64,000 nucleotides of DNA. Source: Ignavibacteria bacterium (lineage in GTDB: Bacteria; Bacteroidota; Ignavibacteria; Ch128b). The notes under the pieces were generated by a model. The model was not told where the DNA came from. It searched no databases and saw only the letters and a program-made list of their open reading frames with translations. The number at the start of each line of letters is the position of its first letter. Within the stretch, counting starts at the first letter, position 1. Below are positions 28,507 through 39,667 of the stretch, piece by piece. A program made the translations under genes and the position numbers. The stretch is from contig JABLYA010000001.1 in the NCBI GenBank assembly GCA_013177855.1, positions 2,588,659 through 2,652,658 on the forward strand, read 5' to 3'.

Positions 28507-29591
28507 AAATGAGGAAACTTTATCTTATTATTCTTCTATCGTCTATTTTAATCGGATGTGGTGAAAAATTAGATTTAACAGAATTCACAAACACTGGTAG
28601 AATTGGTACTTTCTCAACCGATACGGCTTATGTTCCAATAAACCCACCCTGGACAGGTTTTAATAATCCTTCCGATGTTATGGTTGGCAGAGAGCCTTTT
28701 ATTTATGTCGCTGATACTGACAACGATCGAGTAGTGGTATTAAATCTTGCAGGGCAAATGATTGGTTCAATTGAAATTAAAAAGCCAGTTGCTCTTGCTC
28801 AAGATTATAGATTGAATTTATTTATTTGCGCAGAGTTTGATACTTTGATAAATGGAGTTCAAAAAACTTTTGGTGCTCTTTACAAAGCTGATTTGTTTGC
28901 TTATCAACATAATTTCAGTCAGGTTCGATTAGAAAGATTACTTCCAAAATCTTCTCTCGATTTTTCAAAGGAACAAAGAAGATACACAGGTGTTGCTGTA
29001 TTTTATGATAACTCATATCTAGTTACGAGAACAGGTCCTGATAATTCAAGTTTTATTGATCCGGATAATGCGATTTTGGAATTTGTTCAGGTTAAAAATC
29101 CTGATGGATCGGTAAAAGATTCACTAATCGGAAGGTTACCAAACTTTGAAGCAACTGGAAGTGGTTTAATGTCAATTAATGAACTATCTGGCATAACTGC
29201 TTTTAATCGTAAAAACTACGAGATTGTAACAACTCAAACCGGAAATACAAATTTTAAAGTACAGTGGTTAAGATTTATTGTGACAAATGAATATGCTGGT
29301 TATGTAAGTAAATTCGATCCGGAAGATCCCCGAGTTGATATTCTCAAAATTGGAAAATTTGGAAAACCAGAAGATGTAACTGTTGATAATTCAAACAATG
29401 TCTATGTAATTGATAGTGAGAAGGATAGTTTGTTCAAATTCAATCAATATGGGACGGAGATGCATTCATTTGGCGGAAGTAATCTATTTAAAAACCCAAA
29501 AGGTGTTGCTTTCTTCGATAGGACTCTTTACATCTGTGATAGTGGTAACAATAGAATTCTAAGATTTATACTCTCCACTGATATCAGATAA
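28503..29591 (+). CDS. NHL-repeat-like surface lipoprotein
   Basis: 362 residues with lipobox LIGC (Cys19). The rest forms a beta-propeller with repeats such as PSDVMVGREPFIYVADTDNDRVVVLNLAG, PEDVTVDNSNNVYVIDSEKDSLFKFN and PKGVAFFDRTLYICDSGNNRILRF, which are NHL repeats. NHL propellers usually bind proteins or glycans. The gene is translationally coupled to the PorV-like gene. No catalytic residues are apparent. Confidence 0.83.
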   Translation: MKMRKLYLIILLSSILIGCGEKLDLTEFTNTGRIGTFSTDTAYVPINPPWTGFNNPSDVMVGREPFIYVADTDNDRVVVLNLAGQMIGSIEIKKPVALAQDYRLNLFICAEFDTLINGVQKTFGALYKADLFAYQHNFSQVRLERLLPKSSLDFSKEQRRYTGVAVFYDNSYLVTRTGPDNSSFIDPDNAILEFVQVKNPDGSVKDSLIGRLPNFEATGSGLMSINELSGITAFNRKNYEIVTTQTGNTNFKVQWLRFIVTNEYAGYVSKFDPEDPRVDILKIGKFGKPEDVTVDNSNNVYVIDSEKDSLFKFNQYGTEMHSFGGSNLFKNPKGVAFFDRTLYICDSGNNRILRFILSTDIR

Positions 29592-29623
29592 ACTATTCAT
29601 TAAAAAATTTCAGGAATCAAAAA

Positions 29624-31924
29624 GTGAAAAGAATAACTCTTTTAATCGCATTATTTATTTTTAATTCATTGTTTGCGCAGATTACTATTACACCCATTTC
29701 TCAATTAAGATTTAATAATGCCAGTGGAGTTCCAGTTGATTCAGGTAATATTTTTACTGTAACTGGCATTGTAACTGTTGCAAATGAATTTAATAGTCCT
29801 TCATACATTCAGGATAATACTGCAGGTATTGCCGTTTATGCACGTGGAACTGGATTGTTTTCTGCCAGTGTTAAACCTGGAGATTCAGTGATTGTAACTG
29901 GAAAATTGACGCACTATAGAGGATTAACTCAATTTGATCCTGTCATTTCTTTTCAGAGGGTTGATTCAAATAAAGTAGTAGAGCCACTGGTTCTTACAAT
30001 CAACGATATTAAATCGCAAGATTGGAATGGTTATGAAGCTTACGAAGGCATGTTGATTAGAATAAACAATGTGACAGTTTCAGCTTCAGGTACCTGGACT
30101 GGAAATACTAATTACACAATTACTGACTCAACTGGTTCAATGCAATTGAGAATTGTTAGTGGGACAAATCTAGTCGGTCAAACAATTCCCACAGGAAAGT
30201 TTGATGTAATTGGTGCACTTGGTGCTTATAAAACTTCACCACCATACGATGCAACTTCTTATCAATTACTCCCAAGAAATGTTTATGATATAATTACAGA
30301 TTTAAAACCATTTATTCTCCAACCAATTGTTGTATCCAATGTCACTTCAACATCATTTAAAGTTTATTTTGAAACCATGCACGATGGAAACACTGAAGTT
30401 AGATATGGTTTTACTCAGAATCTTGAGATTGGCTCTTTTATCGATAACAATTTGACAAAATATCATCAGATTGTTATTTCGGGGTTACAGCCTAATACTC
30501 GTTATTACTTCAGAGTTTATTCCACAAATCAGTATGGAACAAGTGAAGGTCCACTTGATTTTGTAGTCACAGCTTCTGATAGTCAATCTACCGGTAAAAT
30601 TAATGTGTATTTTAATTCAACTGTCGATCAAACTGTAGCTATACCTGGTAATGAAGCTCGAGGAAATGTAAATCTCACTGAAAAATTAATTGAGAGAATA
30701 AATGCTGCTGAATACTCCATCGATATGTGTGTTTATAGTTTTTATAATCAACCTTCAATTGTCAATGCATTAATTGCAGCGAAAAACAGAGGTGTAAAGG
30801 TTCGAATTGTTTATGATAAACGAACAACTCAAAACTCTATGCAGGCTTTAATTAATGCTGGATTCTTGATCAGCAAAAGGCCAAGTATTGATGGAATAAT
30901 GCACAATAAATTTTTTGTATTCGATGGTAGAGATGCAAATCCTGCAAATGATTGGGTCTGGACTGGAAGCTGGAACCTATCGGCTGATGAAAGCTCGTGG
31001 CTTAACAATGTAATCGAAATCAATGACTATGCTTTAGCCCAGGCTTATACTAAAGAATTTGAGGAAATGTGGGGAAGCAATACTGATGTTCCAAATTCAT
31101 CTAACGCTAAATTTGGACCATATAAAACTGATAATACTCCTCATAATTTCACAATCAATGGAAAAGAGTTTCAACTTTATTTCAGTCCAACTGATCAAAC
31201 TACATTAAAAATAAGAAACACTCTTGCAACTGCTGACTCATCAATTTACTTTGCTCTTTTAACTTTTACCAGATCGGATATTGCAAATACAATCGTTTCG
31301 CGAGTTCAATCAGGTGTTAAGTTAAGAGGAATTATCGATAATGTTAATGACAGCGGTTCACAATACAGTTTCTTAAGAAATTATGGAGAATTATTCGATT
31401 ACAATTTAACTGGAACTCTTCATCACAAGTATGCAATAGTAGATGCTTCTTGGGTTGATTTAAATCCTTATGTTATCACAGGTTCCCATAACTGGTCAAA
31501 TTCTGCCGAGCAAGACAACGATGAAAATACATTAATAATTAAAGATGTCTTCATTGCAAATCAGTATATGCAAGAATTTAAAAGAAGATATAATGATTTG
31601 GGAGGAACTGGTACTTTTACTATTCCAGTAATTAGTGAAGTAAAGGAAAAATACATTCCTTATAAAGTTGAACTTCAACAAAACTTTCCAAATCCTTTTA
31701 ATCCAGTTACAACTATTGCATTTACTTTGAGTGAAAGAATGCCTGTTAGACTTGTTTTGTATAATTCTCTTGGCCAAGAAGTTAAAGAAATTTTTAATAG
31801 CATAGCTGATGCAGGGAAGACAGTAATTGATTTTAGAGCTGATGGATTACCTTCTGGTGTTTATTATTACACTTTGTATGCACAAAATCAAAGTATATCG
31901 AGAAAAATGGTTTTGATGAAGTAA
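29624..31924 (+). CDS. T9SS-exported phospholipase D-family nuclease with OB-fold and Fn3 domains
   Basis: 766 residues from a GTG start. Order: signal peptide (1-19), OB-fold-like domain (about 20-130; FTVTGIVTVANEFNSPSYIQD), second beta domain (about 130-220), Fn3 (about 225-320; PNTRYYFRVYSTNQYGTSEG), two PLD domains, and a type IX sorting domain (NPFNPVTTIAF to SRKMVLMK). Both catalytic HKD motifs are intact: H427-N-K429 with D434 and a GSWN, and H600-H-K602 with D607 and a GSHN. This suggests an active extracellular nuclease (or phospholipase). It closes the surface operon. Confidence 0.88.
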   Translation: MKRITLLIALFIFNSLFAQITITPISQLRFNNASGVPVDSGNIFTVTGIVTVANEFNSPSYIQDNTAGIAVYARGTGLFSASVKPGDSVIVTGKLTHYRGLTQFDPVISFQRVDSNKVVEPLVLTINDIKSQDWNGYEAYEGMLIRINNVTVSASGTWTGNTNYTITDSTGSMQLRIVSGTNLVGQTIPTGKFDVIGALGAYKTSPPYDATSYQLLPRNVYDIITDLKPFILQPIVVSNVTSTSFKVYFETMHDGNTEVRYGFTQNLEIGSFIDNNLTKYHQIVISGLQPNTRYYFRVYSTNQYGTSEGPLDFVVTASDSQSTGKINVYFNSTVDQTVAIPGNEARGNVNLTEKLIERINAAEYSIDMCVYSFYNQPSIVNALIAAKNRGVKVRIVYDKRTTQNSMQALINAGFLISKRPSIDGIMHNKFFVFDGRDANPANDWVWTGSWNLSADESSWLNNVIEINDYALAQAYTKEFEEMWGSNTDVPNSSNAKFGPYKTDNTPHNFTINGKEFQLYFSPTDQTTLKIRNTLATADSSIYFALLTFTRSDIANTIVSRVQSGVKLRGIIDNVNDSGSQYSFLRNYGELFDYNLTGTLHHKYAIVDASWVDLNPYVITGSHNWSNSAEQDNDENTLIIKDVFIANQYMQEFKRRYNDLGGTGTFTIPVISEVKEKYIPYKVELQQNFPNPFNPVTTIAFTLSERMPVRLVLYNSLGQEVKEIFNSIADAGKTVIDFRADGLPSGVYYYTLYAQNQSISRKMVLMK

Positions 31925-31949
31925 TTTTAAATTTGATGGTTATTAAATG

Positions 31950-31981
31950 TTTGTTCTACTATATACATTTTTTTAATTTTG
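31950..31981 (+). promoter_or_regulatory. Bacteroidota-type promoter for atpDC
   Basis: TTTG at 31950-31953, 20 bases, then TAATTTTG at 31974-31981. This fits the TTTG-N(19-23)-TAnnTTTG consensus well. A second TAATTTTG follows at 31986-31993. The atpD ATG is 44 bases downstream. Confidence 0.6.
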
Positions 31982-32025
31982 AATTTAATTTTGGTCAATT
32001 AACACACATAAAATGAGGAAACTAA

Positions 32026-33841
<1,816 letters not shown>

Positions 33842-33862
33842 TTTAGAAATTATAACTTTTGT

Positions 33863-33897
33863 AAATCCCGAAAAGACAAAAAATCTTTTCGGGATTT
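33863..33897 (+). terminator. Rho-independent terminator after atpDC
   Basis: A perfect 14-bp stem (AAATCCCGAAAAGA 33863-33876 with TCTTTTCGGGATTT 33884-33897) followed by a T tract. It also faces the 3' end of the minus-strand ktrA-like gene and may serve both. Confidence 0.9.
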
Positions 33898-33899
33898 TT

Positions 33900-34589
33900 T
33901 TATTCAGTCAATTTTGAAATATCTTTTTCCCGTCCAAATAAAATTAAAATATCGCCTTCCTCAATTACAGTTCCTGGACCTGGCACACCAATTATTCGTT
34001 CTCTTATTTCTTCCTGCTTTGTGGTTTTGTTCATTACTTTTGTGATTTTTTTAATTGTAATAAGATTTACATTGTACTTTGTTCTGATATCGAGCTCTTG
34101 AAGAGTTTTCCCCACAAATAAAGAAGGAGCGGGTATATAAGCAATTGTGTAGTCTCCGCCTAATTTTATCCACTCAAGCACATCTTCATACATTAAAGAG
34201 CTTGCTAATTTATCTGCAACTTCTTCTTCGGGTGAAATTATATGATGAACTCCAACCTTTTCAAGAATAATTTTATGGATTGGTGTAGTTGCACGAGCAA
34301 TAATTTTTTTAACTCCTAAATTGATCAGATTCATAACCGTCAGCAGAGTATTCTCAAATTCCTGACCTATTGAAATTACAACTGCATCCATATCTTGAAT
34401 ACCCTGAGCTTTCAGAGCTTTTTCATCTGTTGCATCCAGTCTTACTGCTACTGCAACAGTGTCTTTAATTTCTTCAACTTTCTCAAAATCATTATCTATA
34501 GCCAGAACTTCTGCACCTTTTTCCGATAAATGTTTTGCAAGGTTCTGACCAAAATCTCCAAGTCCGATTATTGCAATTTTCTTTGCCAC
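33900..34589 (-). CDS. Potassium-channel regulatory subunit, TrkA/KtrA family
   Basis: 229 residues: one RCK N domain with IIGLGDFGQNLAKHL (nucleotide-binding GxGxxG, residues 7-12) and an acidic residue after the second strand (AIDNDFEKV), then one RCK C domain ending in VIEEGDILILFGREKDI. The single-RCK layout is KtrA-like rather than the double TrkA of enterics. It gates the K+ channel encoded 12 bases upstream in response to ATP/NAD or c-di-AMP. Confidence 0.9.
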   Translation of the reverse strand: MAKKIAIIGLGDFGQNLAKHLSEKGAEVLAIDNDFEKVEEIKDTVAVAVRLDATDEKALKAQGIQDMDAVVISIGQEFENTLLTVMNLINLGVKKIIARATTPIHKIILEKVGVHHIISPEEEVADKLASSLMYEDVLEWIKLGGDYTIAYIPAPSLFVGKTLQELDIRTKYNVNLITIKKITKVMNKTTKQEEIRERIIGVPGPGTVIEEGDILILFGREKDISKLTE

Positions 34590-34601
34590 TTTTTGTTCTC
34601 C

Positions 34602-36353
34602 TTAAACTGTTGATATATATTCTGATGGATAGTCATATTTAGGTTGAGCTACTTCTTTTGAGAAAGAAGTTAAAAATGTTATAGGTCCAACGCGGCCGAT
34701 GTACATCAAAATTACTATAATAAATTTCCCTATTTCACTGAGATATGGCGTAATTCCTCTCGATAAACCTACTGTTCCAAATGCAGAGAATTGTTCAAAT
34801 ATTATATCTACAAGACTAAATTTTTCCGTGATTGATAATATTACAGTTGTTAGAAAAATAAACGAAAGCGAGAAAGCGATTTTAATGAAAACACGATGAA
34901 TAATTTCATCAGGAATTTGTCTCTTATAAATTTCAATTTTTTTCTTTCCGCGAACAAAATCATAAATAGCCATAAAACTAATGAAAGCAGTTGTAGTTTT
35001 AATTCCGCCTCCAGTACCTCCTGGAGATGCACCGATAAACATAAGTAAAATATAAACCAAAGAAGTTGAGATTAATAATTCATTAATGGGTATAGTATTA
35101 AAACCTGCTGTTCTGGTTGTAATTGATTGAAAGATCGAAGCTAAAATTTTTTGATCTTCACTTAAATTTTTTAAAGAGTTTCCATATTCCAAAACGTAAG
35201 TAATGATCGCTCCTGAGAAAATAAGAAAGAGTGTAGTTAAAAGAATTATTTTACTTTGCGTTGAAAGATATTTTACTTTAGCTTTTTTTCTTTTGAAAGG
35301 TATCGTGGTTAATTCAAAAAGATTTGATAATGTTCCAAAACCAAGTCCGCCAAGGACAATAAGCATTCCAATAGTTCCAACAGATAAGTAATTATATCTT
35401 AATCCTTCGTACATTAAATTTTCAGAAAAGGTTGAAAATCCTGCATTACAGAAAGCAGAAATTGAATGAAATACTGAGTGGAAAATTTTTTCACTTAAAG
35501 GCATTTGCAATTTGCTCATGCTATGAAAGAATAAAATTGCGCCTATAGCTTCAATGATAAATGTAGTTAAAATTATCTGAATTAATGTGTATTTAATTTT
35601 ACCTAACTTTTCTTCCTCAATCAGGTCACCAATTAAAACTCTTTCTTTGATGCCAAGTCCGCCAGCAAAAAATAGTGCAAAAAAAGTTGTTAGAGTCATT
35701 ACACCAAGACCACCGATCTGAATTAATCCAAGAATAACAATCTGTCCAAAACGTGTAAAGTAAGTTGCAGTGTCGACTACAATTAAACCAGTTACGCAAA
35801 CTGCACTTGTAGAAGTAAAGAGGGCATCAATAAAAGAAATTTTTCCATCAACGGTAGCTTTGGGCAGTAATAAGAGGCCTGTTCCAAATAAAATTAAAAG
35901 AAGAAAGCTTATCAGAAAAAGTTTGGCGGGTTGGATTTTATATTCCGCAATAATATGGCTTAAACGAACTCCTTTAATTATCAAGCTGATGATTATATAA
36001 ATCTGAATTACAATGATGTAAAATAAATTTAAATCAAAGACATGAAATGTTCGAGCCATTCTTGAAAAAATGTATGGGAAAAAGATGAATAAGATTGTAT
36101 GAATAATTATTAATGTCATTATAAAAATGTCAAACCATCGGGATCTCAAATACTCCTTTCGGTCTTCAGCGTAATAAATTCTGCCAGATTGATAAAAAAT
36201 AAAAAGCAGAAATACTAGAATATTTACGGCATTTAAAAAATTGTTTAAGTTATCTGAGATGTAAAATCCATATTGAAGAATAAAAGTAGAAAAAGCGAGC
36301 AGAGCAATAAATAAAAGAAATCTGCCAGAATATTTTTCAAAAAATGATCTCAT
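34602..36353 (-). CDS. Potassium uptake channel, TrkH/KtrB family, with N-terminal extension
   Basis: 583 residues with many helices. The selectivity-filter repeats of the Trk/Ktr superfamily are visible: STSAVCVTGL (about 180-190), SISAFCNAGFS, SITTRTAGFNT and FSAFGTVGLSRG. The channel core starts near residue 145. The first ~140 residues hold about four additional helices (FLLFIALLAFSTFILQYGF, NAVNILVFLLFIFY, and others), making it longer than the ~450-residue KtrB. A partner of the KtrA-like protein just downstream. Confidence 0.92.
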   Translation of the reverse strand: MRSFFEKYSGRFLLFIALLAFSTFILQYGFYISDNLNNFLNAVNILVFLLFIFYQSGRIYYAEDRKEYLRSRWFDIFIMTLIIIHTILFIFFPYIFSRMARTFHVFDLNLFYIIVIQIYIIISLIIKGVRLSHIIAEYKIQPAKLFLISFLLLILFGTGLLLLPKATVDGKISFIDALFTSTSAVCVTGLIVVDTATYFTRFGQIVILGLIQIGGLGVMTLTTFFALFFAGGLGIKERVLIGDLIEEEKLGKIKYTLIQIILTTFIIEAIGAILFFHSMSKLQMPLSEKIFHSVFHSISAFCNAGFSTFSENLMYEGLRYNYLSVGTIGMLIVLGGLGFGTLSNLFELTTIPFKRKKAKVKYLSTQSKIILLTTLFLIFSGAIITYVLEYGNSLKNLSEDQKILASIFQSITTRTAGFNTIPINELLISTSLVYILLMFIGASPGGTGGGIKTTTAFISFMAIYDFVRGKKKIEIYKRQIPDEIIHRVFIKIAFSLSFIFLTTVILSITEKFSLVDIIFEQFSAFGTVGLSRGITPYLSEIGKFIIVILMYIGRVGPITFLTSFSKEVAQPKYDYPSEYISTV

Positions 36354-36365
36354 ATTTTTAAGCTC

Positions 36366-37235
36366 TTATTTAGTGTCAAGAATAATTGGTAATCCATCTT
36401 TGCCTGCGCCAATGATAACAATTTTAGAATTGGGAGATTGTGCTAGTTTTTCAGTTGCCTCAATTCCTTTCCATCTTAAAAGTGGTTCGCTTATTCCTCG
36501 AGTTACTATATCCTGAAAATCTGCAATTCCCTTAGCTTCAATTCTTTTTCTTTGTGCTTCCTGTTCTTCTTTTTGCAAGATAAATTGCATTCGTTGACTT
36601 TCCTGCTCAGCTTGTAATTTTGCTTCAATTGCTTTCGATAGTCCTTCGGGAAGAATAACTTTTCTCAAAGGTGTTGATTCAATTGTAATCCCTCTATCAC
36701 TCACGCTTTTTGATAATTCTGCCTTAATTAACTGTGCAAGCTGTTCTCTTTCTGATGTGTATAGAGCTTTTGCCTCATAACTTGCTGTCACTCCTCGACA
36801 AACTGATCTGAAATTTGGAATTAGAATTATTTGGGCATAGTTTTCACCAATTGTTTTGTAGACTAAAGAAGCTTTATCAGGATTTAAATGAAACAAAACA
36901 GAAATCTCCAATCCCACAGTCAATCCTTCTTTTGATGGAACATCCATATCTTCTTTGATTTCTTGGGTCTTAACTGAGAACTTAACAACTTTAGCAAGTG
37001 GATTTACAAAGTTAATTCCTGATTTTAATGTATTATCCGATACAACTCCGAAGAAATCAACAACACCAACATGACCTGCTGGAATAACCGTAAAACATTG
37101 ACCAAGACTGAGCAAGCCAAAAACCACTATTCCGATTGGTGAAAATTTTTTAAATGGATTGTCGATTAATTTTTTTGATCTAAAATAAATTACAATTGAT
37201 AGAATAAAAAGGGAAAACCATATCAAAAAAACCAT
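36366..37235 (-). CDS. Prohibitin/SPFH-domain membrane protein
   Basis: 289 residues: N-terminal membrane segments (LIWFSLFILSIVIYF and IGIVVFGLLSLGQCF), an SPFH/band-7 domain (about 45-200; VIPAGHVGVVDFFGVVSDNTLKSG, GITIESTPLRKVILP) and a charged helical end (EQESQRMQFILQKEEQEAQRKRIEAKG) as in prohibitins. Such proteins form ring-like membrane scaffolds. A strong AAAGGAGG lies just before the ATG. A TAATTTTG box (37319-37326, minus strand) is a possible promoter. Confidence 0.9.
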   Translation of the reverse strand: MVFLIWFSLFILSIVIYFRSKKLIDNPFKKFSPIGIVVFGLLSLGQCFTVIPAGHVGVVDFFGVVSDNTLKSGINFVNPLAKVVKFSVKTQEIKEDMDVPSKEGLTVGLEISVLFHLNPDKASLVYKTIGENYAQIILIPNFRSVCRGVTASYEAKALYTSEREQLAQLIKAELSKSVSDRGITIESTPLRKVILPEGLSKAIEAKLQAEQESQRMQFILQKEEQEAQRKRIEAKGIADFQDIVTRGISEPLLRWKGIEATEKLAQSPNSKIVIIGAGKDGLPIILDTK

Positions 37236-37347
37236 AAAACCTCCTTTGATTGATAAACCTAATTAAAAAATTTAATGGGAAGAATTTGATGTGTTCAGTA
37301 ATAAGATTCATAGTTGCACAAAATTAATCAAAAAAAGAGAATGAAAA

Positions 37348-38214
37348 TCAAGCATCTAACATTGATTTTATTTTAGTAATCGTAAGGGGTGCCGAGCCTT
37401 CGTAATGATTGTTTACATTGATGTAGGTATCAATTTTTCTTTTTTCTAGATCTTGTAAAATCTCTACGATATGTCGCAATTCCTCATCTTTTGGATAGAT
37501 AATCTTATTCCAATTTCCTCCGCTTTTTTCTTCAATATCTTCACGATTTGGTCCATGGAGCCGAATTACCACTTTGTCTTGAATATATTGACCATATTTA
37601 TCATAAATTTCCCAGATTGGAGGCATATAATAACCTTGTAAAAAAACATTAAAAATTTTCATCTCGTTGAGAAATTCAAAATAAATTTCATTTAGATAAT
37701 TGGGATTTCGTAATTCGATGGCAAGTGGAATTTTAGTATCTATCGATTGAAAAAATTTTTTGAGATGGGCAAGAAAATCAATTTGAGATTTCATTTTTTG
37801 TTTATTTAAATACTCAAATTGGAACATCAGCATTCCAACTTTCGGCAATAGTTCTGAAATAGAATTAAGAAATTCATTAAACAATTCAATCGAGAGAAAA
37901 AATTTATTAGAAATTAATTCAGCTTTTTTATCTCTATTATAATGATGAGTGAGTGTAATGCTGTTTGGGATCTTAATTGTAAATCTGAATTTTTCTGGTG
38001 TTGATTGTGCATATTCTATTACATCTTTCCGAGCTGGTAATTTAATCTTATCACCAAATAGTGACCAGAACCATTGATCTATTTCAACTGTATCAAAATG
38101 TTTCGAATATTCTTCAAGAAAATTAAACTTCCCTTTATCAGTATAAATAATGCCTTTCCAAGACTCATATTTCCAGCTGCAAGTACCAAAGTGTAGATAT
38201 TTAAATTTTTTCAT
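37348..38214 (-). CDS. DUF72 domain protein
   Basis: 288 residues with the TIM-barrel-like DUF72 pattern: FGTCSWKYESWKGIIY at the start, FDTVEIDQWFW, FTIKIPNSITLTHHY, AIELRNPNYLN, VVIRLHGPNRE and TYINVNNHYEGSAP. The family is widespread and its activity is unknown; a nucleic-acid or nuclease link has been proposed. No clear partner in the neighbourhood, as the next minus-strand gene begins 112 bases away. Confidence 0.88.
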   Translation of the reverse strand: MKKFKYLHFGTCSWKYESWKGIIYTDKGKFNFLEEYSKHFDTVEIDQWFWSLFGDKIKLPARKDVIEYAQSTPEKFRFTIKIPNSITLTHHYNRDKKAELISNKFFLSIELFNEFLNSISELLPKVGMLMFQFEYLNKQKMKSQIDFLAHLKKFFQSIDTKIPLAIELRNPNYLNEIYFEFLNEMKIFNVFLQGYYMPPIWEIYDKYGQYIQDKVVIRLHGPNREDIEEKSGGNWNKIIYPKDEELRHIVEILQDLEKRKIDTYINVNNHYEGSAPLTITKIKSMLDA

Positions 38215-38244
38215 TTTCTAAAAAATCCTTTTTTCTAAGATAAT

Positions 38245-38252
38245 TATATTTG
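38245..38252 (+). promoter_or_regulatory. Candidate -7 element before the DUF1573 gene
   Basis: TATATTTG fits TAnnTTTG. It is only 6 bases from an ATG at 38258, which argues for the later ATG at 38273 as the true start. Confidence 0.4.
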
Positions 38253-38272
38253 AAAAAATGGAGACTGTAAAA

Positions 38273-38947
38273 ATGAAGAAATTTGTTTTACTGTTTCTGC
38301 TTTCATTTGTATGGCTTAATGCACAACAGAAATTGCAGCCAGTTGGAAGTGATGTTCATAATTTTGGTACGATTACAAAAGGTTCAATTGTAAAACATAC
38401 TTTTCAACTTAAGAATGTGTCCAAAAGAACAATTACAATAGAAAGAGTTCAATCATCATGCGGTTGCACTGCTGTGTTAATTTCAAATAAAGTTTTAAAA
38501 CCAAATCAAATTGCAAAGATCACAGCTGAATTTAATACTGAGGGTTTTACTGGATATCAGGAAAAATACATCTATGTTTATGAGAAAGATAATCCCAACC
38601 CAATTTATACTTTGAAATTACAAGCCAATATCTTTGTAGAGTTAGAAGTAGTTCCAATGTATATGGTTTTTGATAATGCAATTGTAGGAGTCGACAAACA
38701 AAGTTTTGTTCAAATCATTAATCGTTCAAATAAAAAAGTAAAAATTTTAAAAGTAGAAAACCCTTATGATAATCTTCAGCTTAAAATTGATAAGTATGAA
38801 TTAGCACCGGGAGATTTTACAACAATACAGGGAACATTCACACCAAAAGTTTCGGGTTTAATTAGAGGTTCGTTCACAATTCATACAGATGCAAAACAGA
38901 AAAAAGTGGAAATTAAATTTTACAGCAATGTAAAAGACAGACTTTAA
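38273..38947 (+). CDS. DUF1573 domain exported protein
   Basis: 224 residues from the ATG at 38273, chosen because GGAG lies about 9 bases upstream and the candidate promoter leaves no room for the earlier ATG. Signal peptide (KKFVLLFLLSFVWLNAQ), then a DUF1573 Ig-like domain (HNFGTITKGSIVKHTFQLKNVSK, SSCGCTAV with paired cysteines, ITAEFNTEGFTGYQEK) and a second similar domain. Periplasmic or surface protein of unknown role; DUF1573 proteins are common in Bacteroidota. Confidence 0.85.
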   Translation: MKKFVLLFLLSFVWLNAQQKLQPVGSDVHNFGTITKGSIVKHTFQLKNVSKRTITIERVQSSCGCTAVLISNKVLKPNQIAKITAEFNTEGFTGYQEKYIYVYEKDNPNPIYTLKLQANIFVELEVVPMYMVFDNAIVGVDKQSFVQIINRSNKKVKILKVENPYDNLQLKIDKYELAPGDFTTIQGTFTPKVSGLIRGSFTIHTDAKQKKVEIKFYSNVKDRL

Positions 38948-39070
38948 TTTAAATTGATCTGGTCAGAGGTTAAGGGGGAAGAAATTAGATGTTGCAACAT
39001 TTAATGTTATAACATATATTGCCCGCCGTAAATTAATTAAAATCAATAACAAAAAATGAGGAGAACTCAA

Positions 39071-39667
39071 ATGAAATACTTAGCTAATCTTTTTGTATTT
39101 ATTCTATTTATTAATGTAATTTATGCCCAGAGCAAAAATGAGAGTGTCTGGGTAGTTGATAAAGCACATTCCAAAATCGGTTTCTCAGTAACTCACTTAC
39201 TCATTTCAGAAGTTGAGGGACACTTCAAAGATTTCGATTTAAAAGTGGTATCAACCAAAGATGACTTTGTGGATGCCAAAATTGAATTTACCGCAAAAAC
39301 AGCAAGTATTTTTACTGACAACGAAAAAAGAGATGAACACTTAAAATCTGATGATTTCTTTAATTCAGAGAAATATCCCGAAATGAAATTCGTCAGTAAA
39401 TCCTTTAAGAAGGTTGGAAAAAACAAATATAAACTGACTGGTGACTTGACCATCCGTGATGTTACTAAACCAATTACTCTTGATGTTGTCTACAACGGAA
39501 CAGTTAAAGATCCCTGGGGAAATACTAAGAGTGGTTTTAATGTAACAGGTCAATTAAATCGTTTTGATTACGGATTAAAGTGGAATGCACTAACTGAATT
39601 GGGTGGTGCTGTTGTTGATAAAATTGTCAAACTTAGAATTCATGTTGAATTGAACAAACAATCATAA
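39071..39667 (+). CDS. YceI-family lipid-binding protein
   Basis: 198 residues from the ATG at 39071, with GAGGAGA upstream (the ATG at 39056 overlaps that site). Signal peptide (YLANLFVFILFINVIYAQ), then the YceI lipocalin-like barrel: WVVDKAHSKIGFSVTHLLISEVEGHF, RDEHLKSDDFFNSEKYPEMKF and LTGDLTIRDVTKPI. These periplasmic proteins bind polyprenoid or lipid molecules. The MarR-family gene starts on the base after its stop codon. Confidence 0.92.
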   Translation: MKYLANLFVFILFINVIYAQSKNESVWVVDKAHSKIGFSVTHLLISEVEGHFKDFDLKVVSTKDDFVDAKIEFTAKTASIFTDNEKRDEHLKSDDFFNSEKYPEMKFVSKSFKKVGKNKYKLTGDLTIRDVTKPITLDVVYNGTVKDPWGNTKSGFNVTGQLNRFDYGLKWNALTELGGAVVDKIVKLRIHVELNKQS

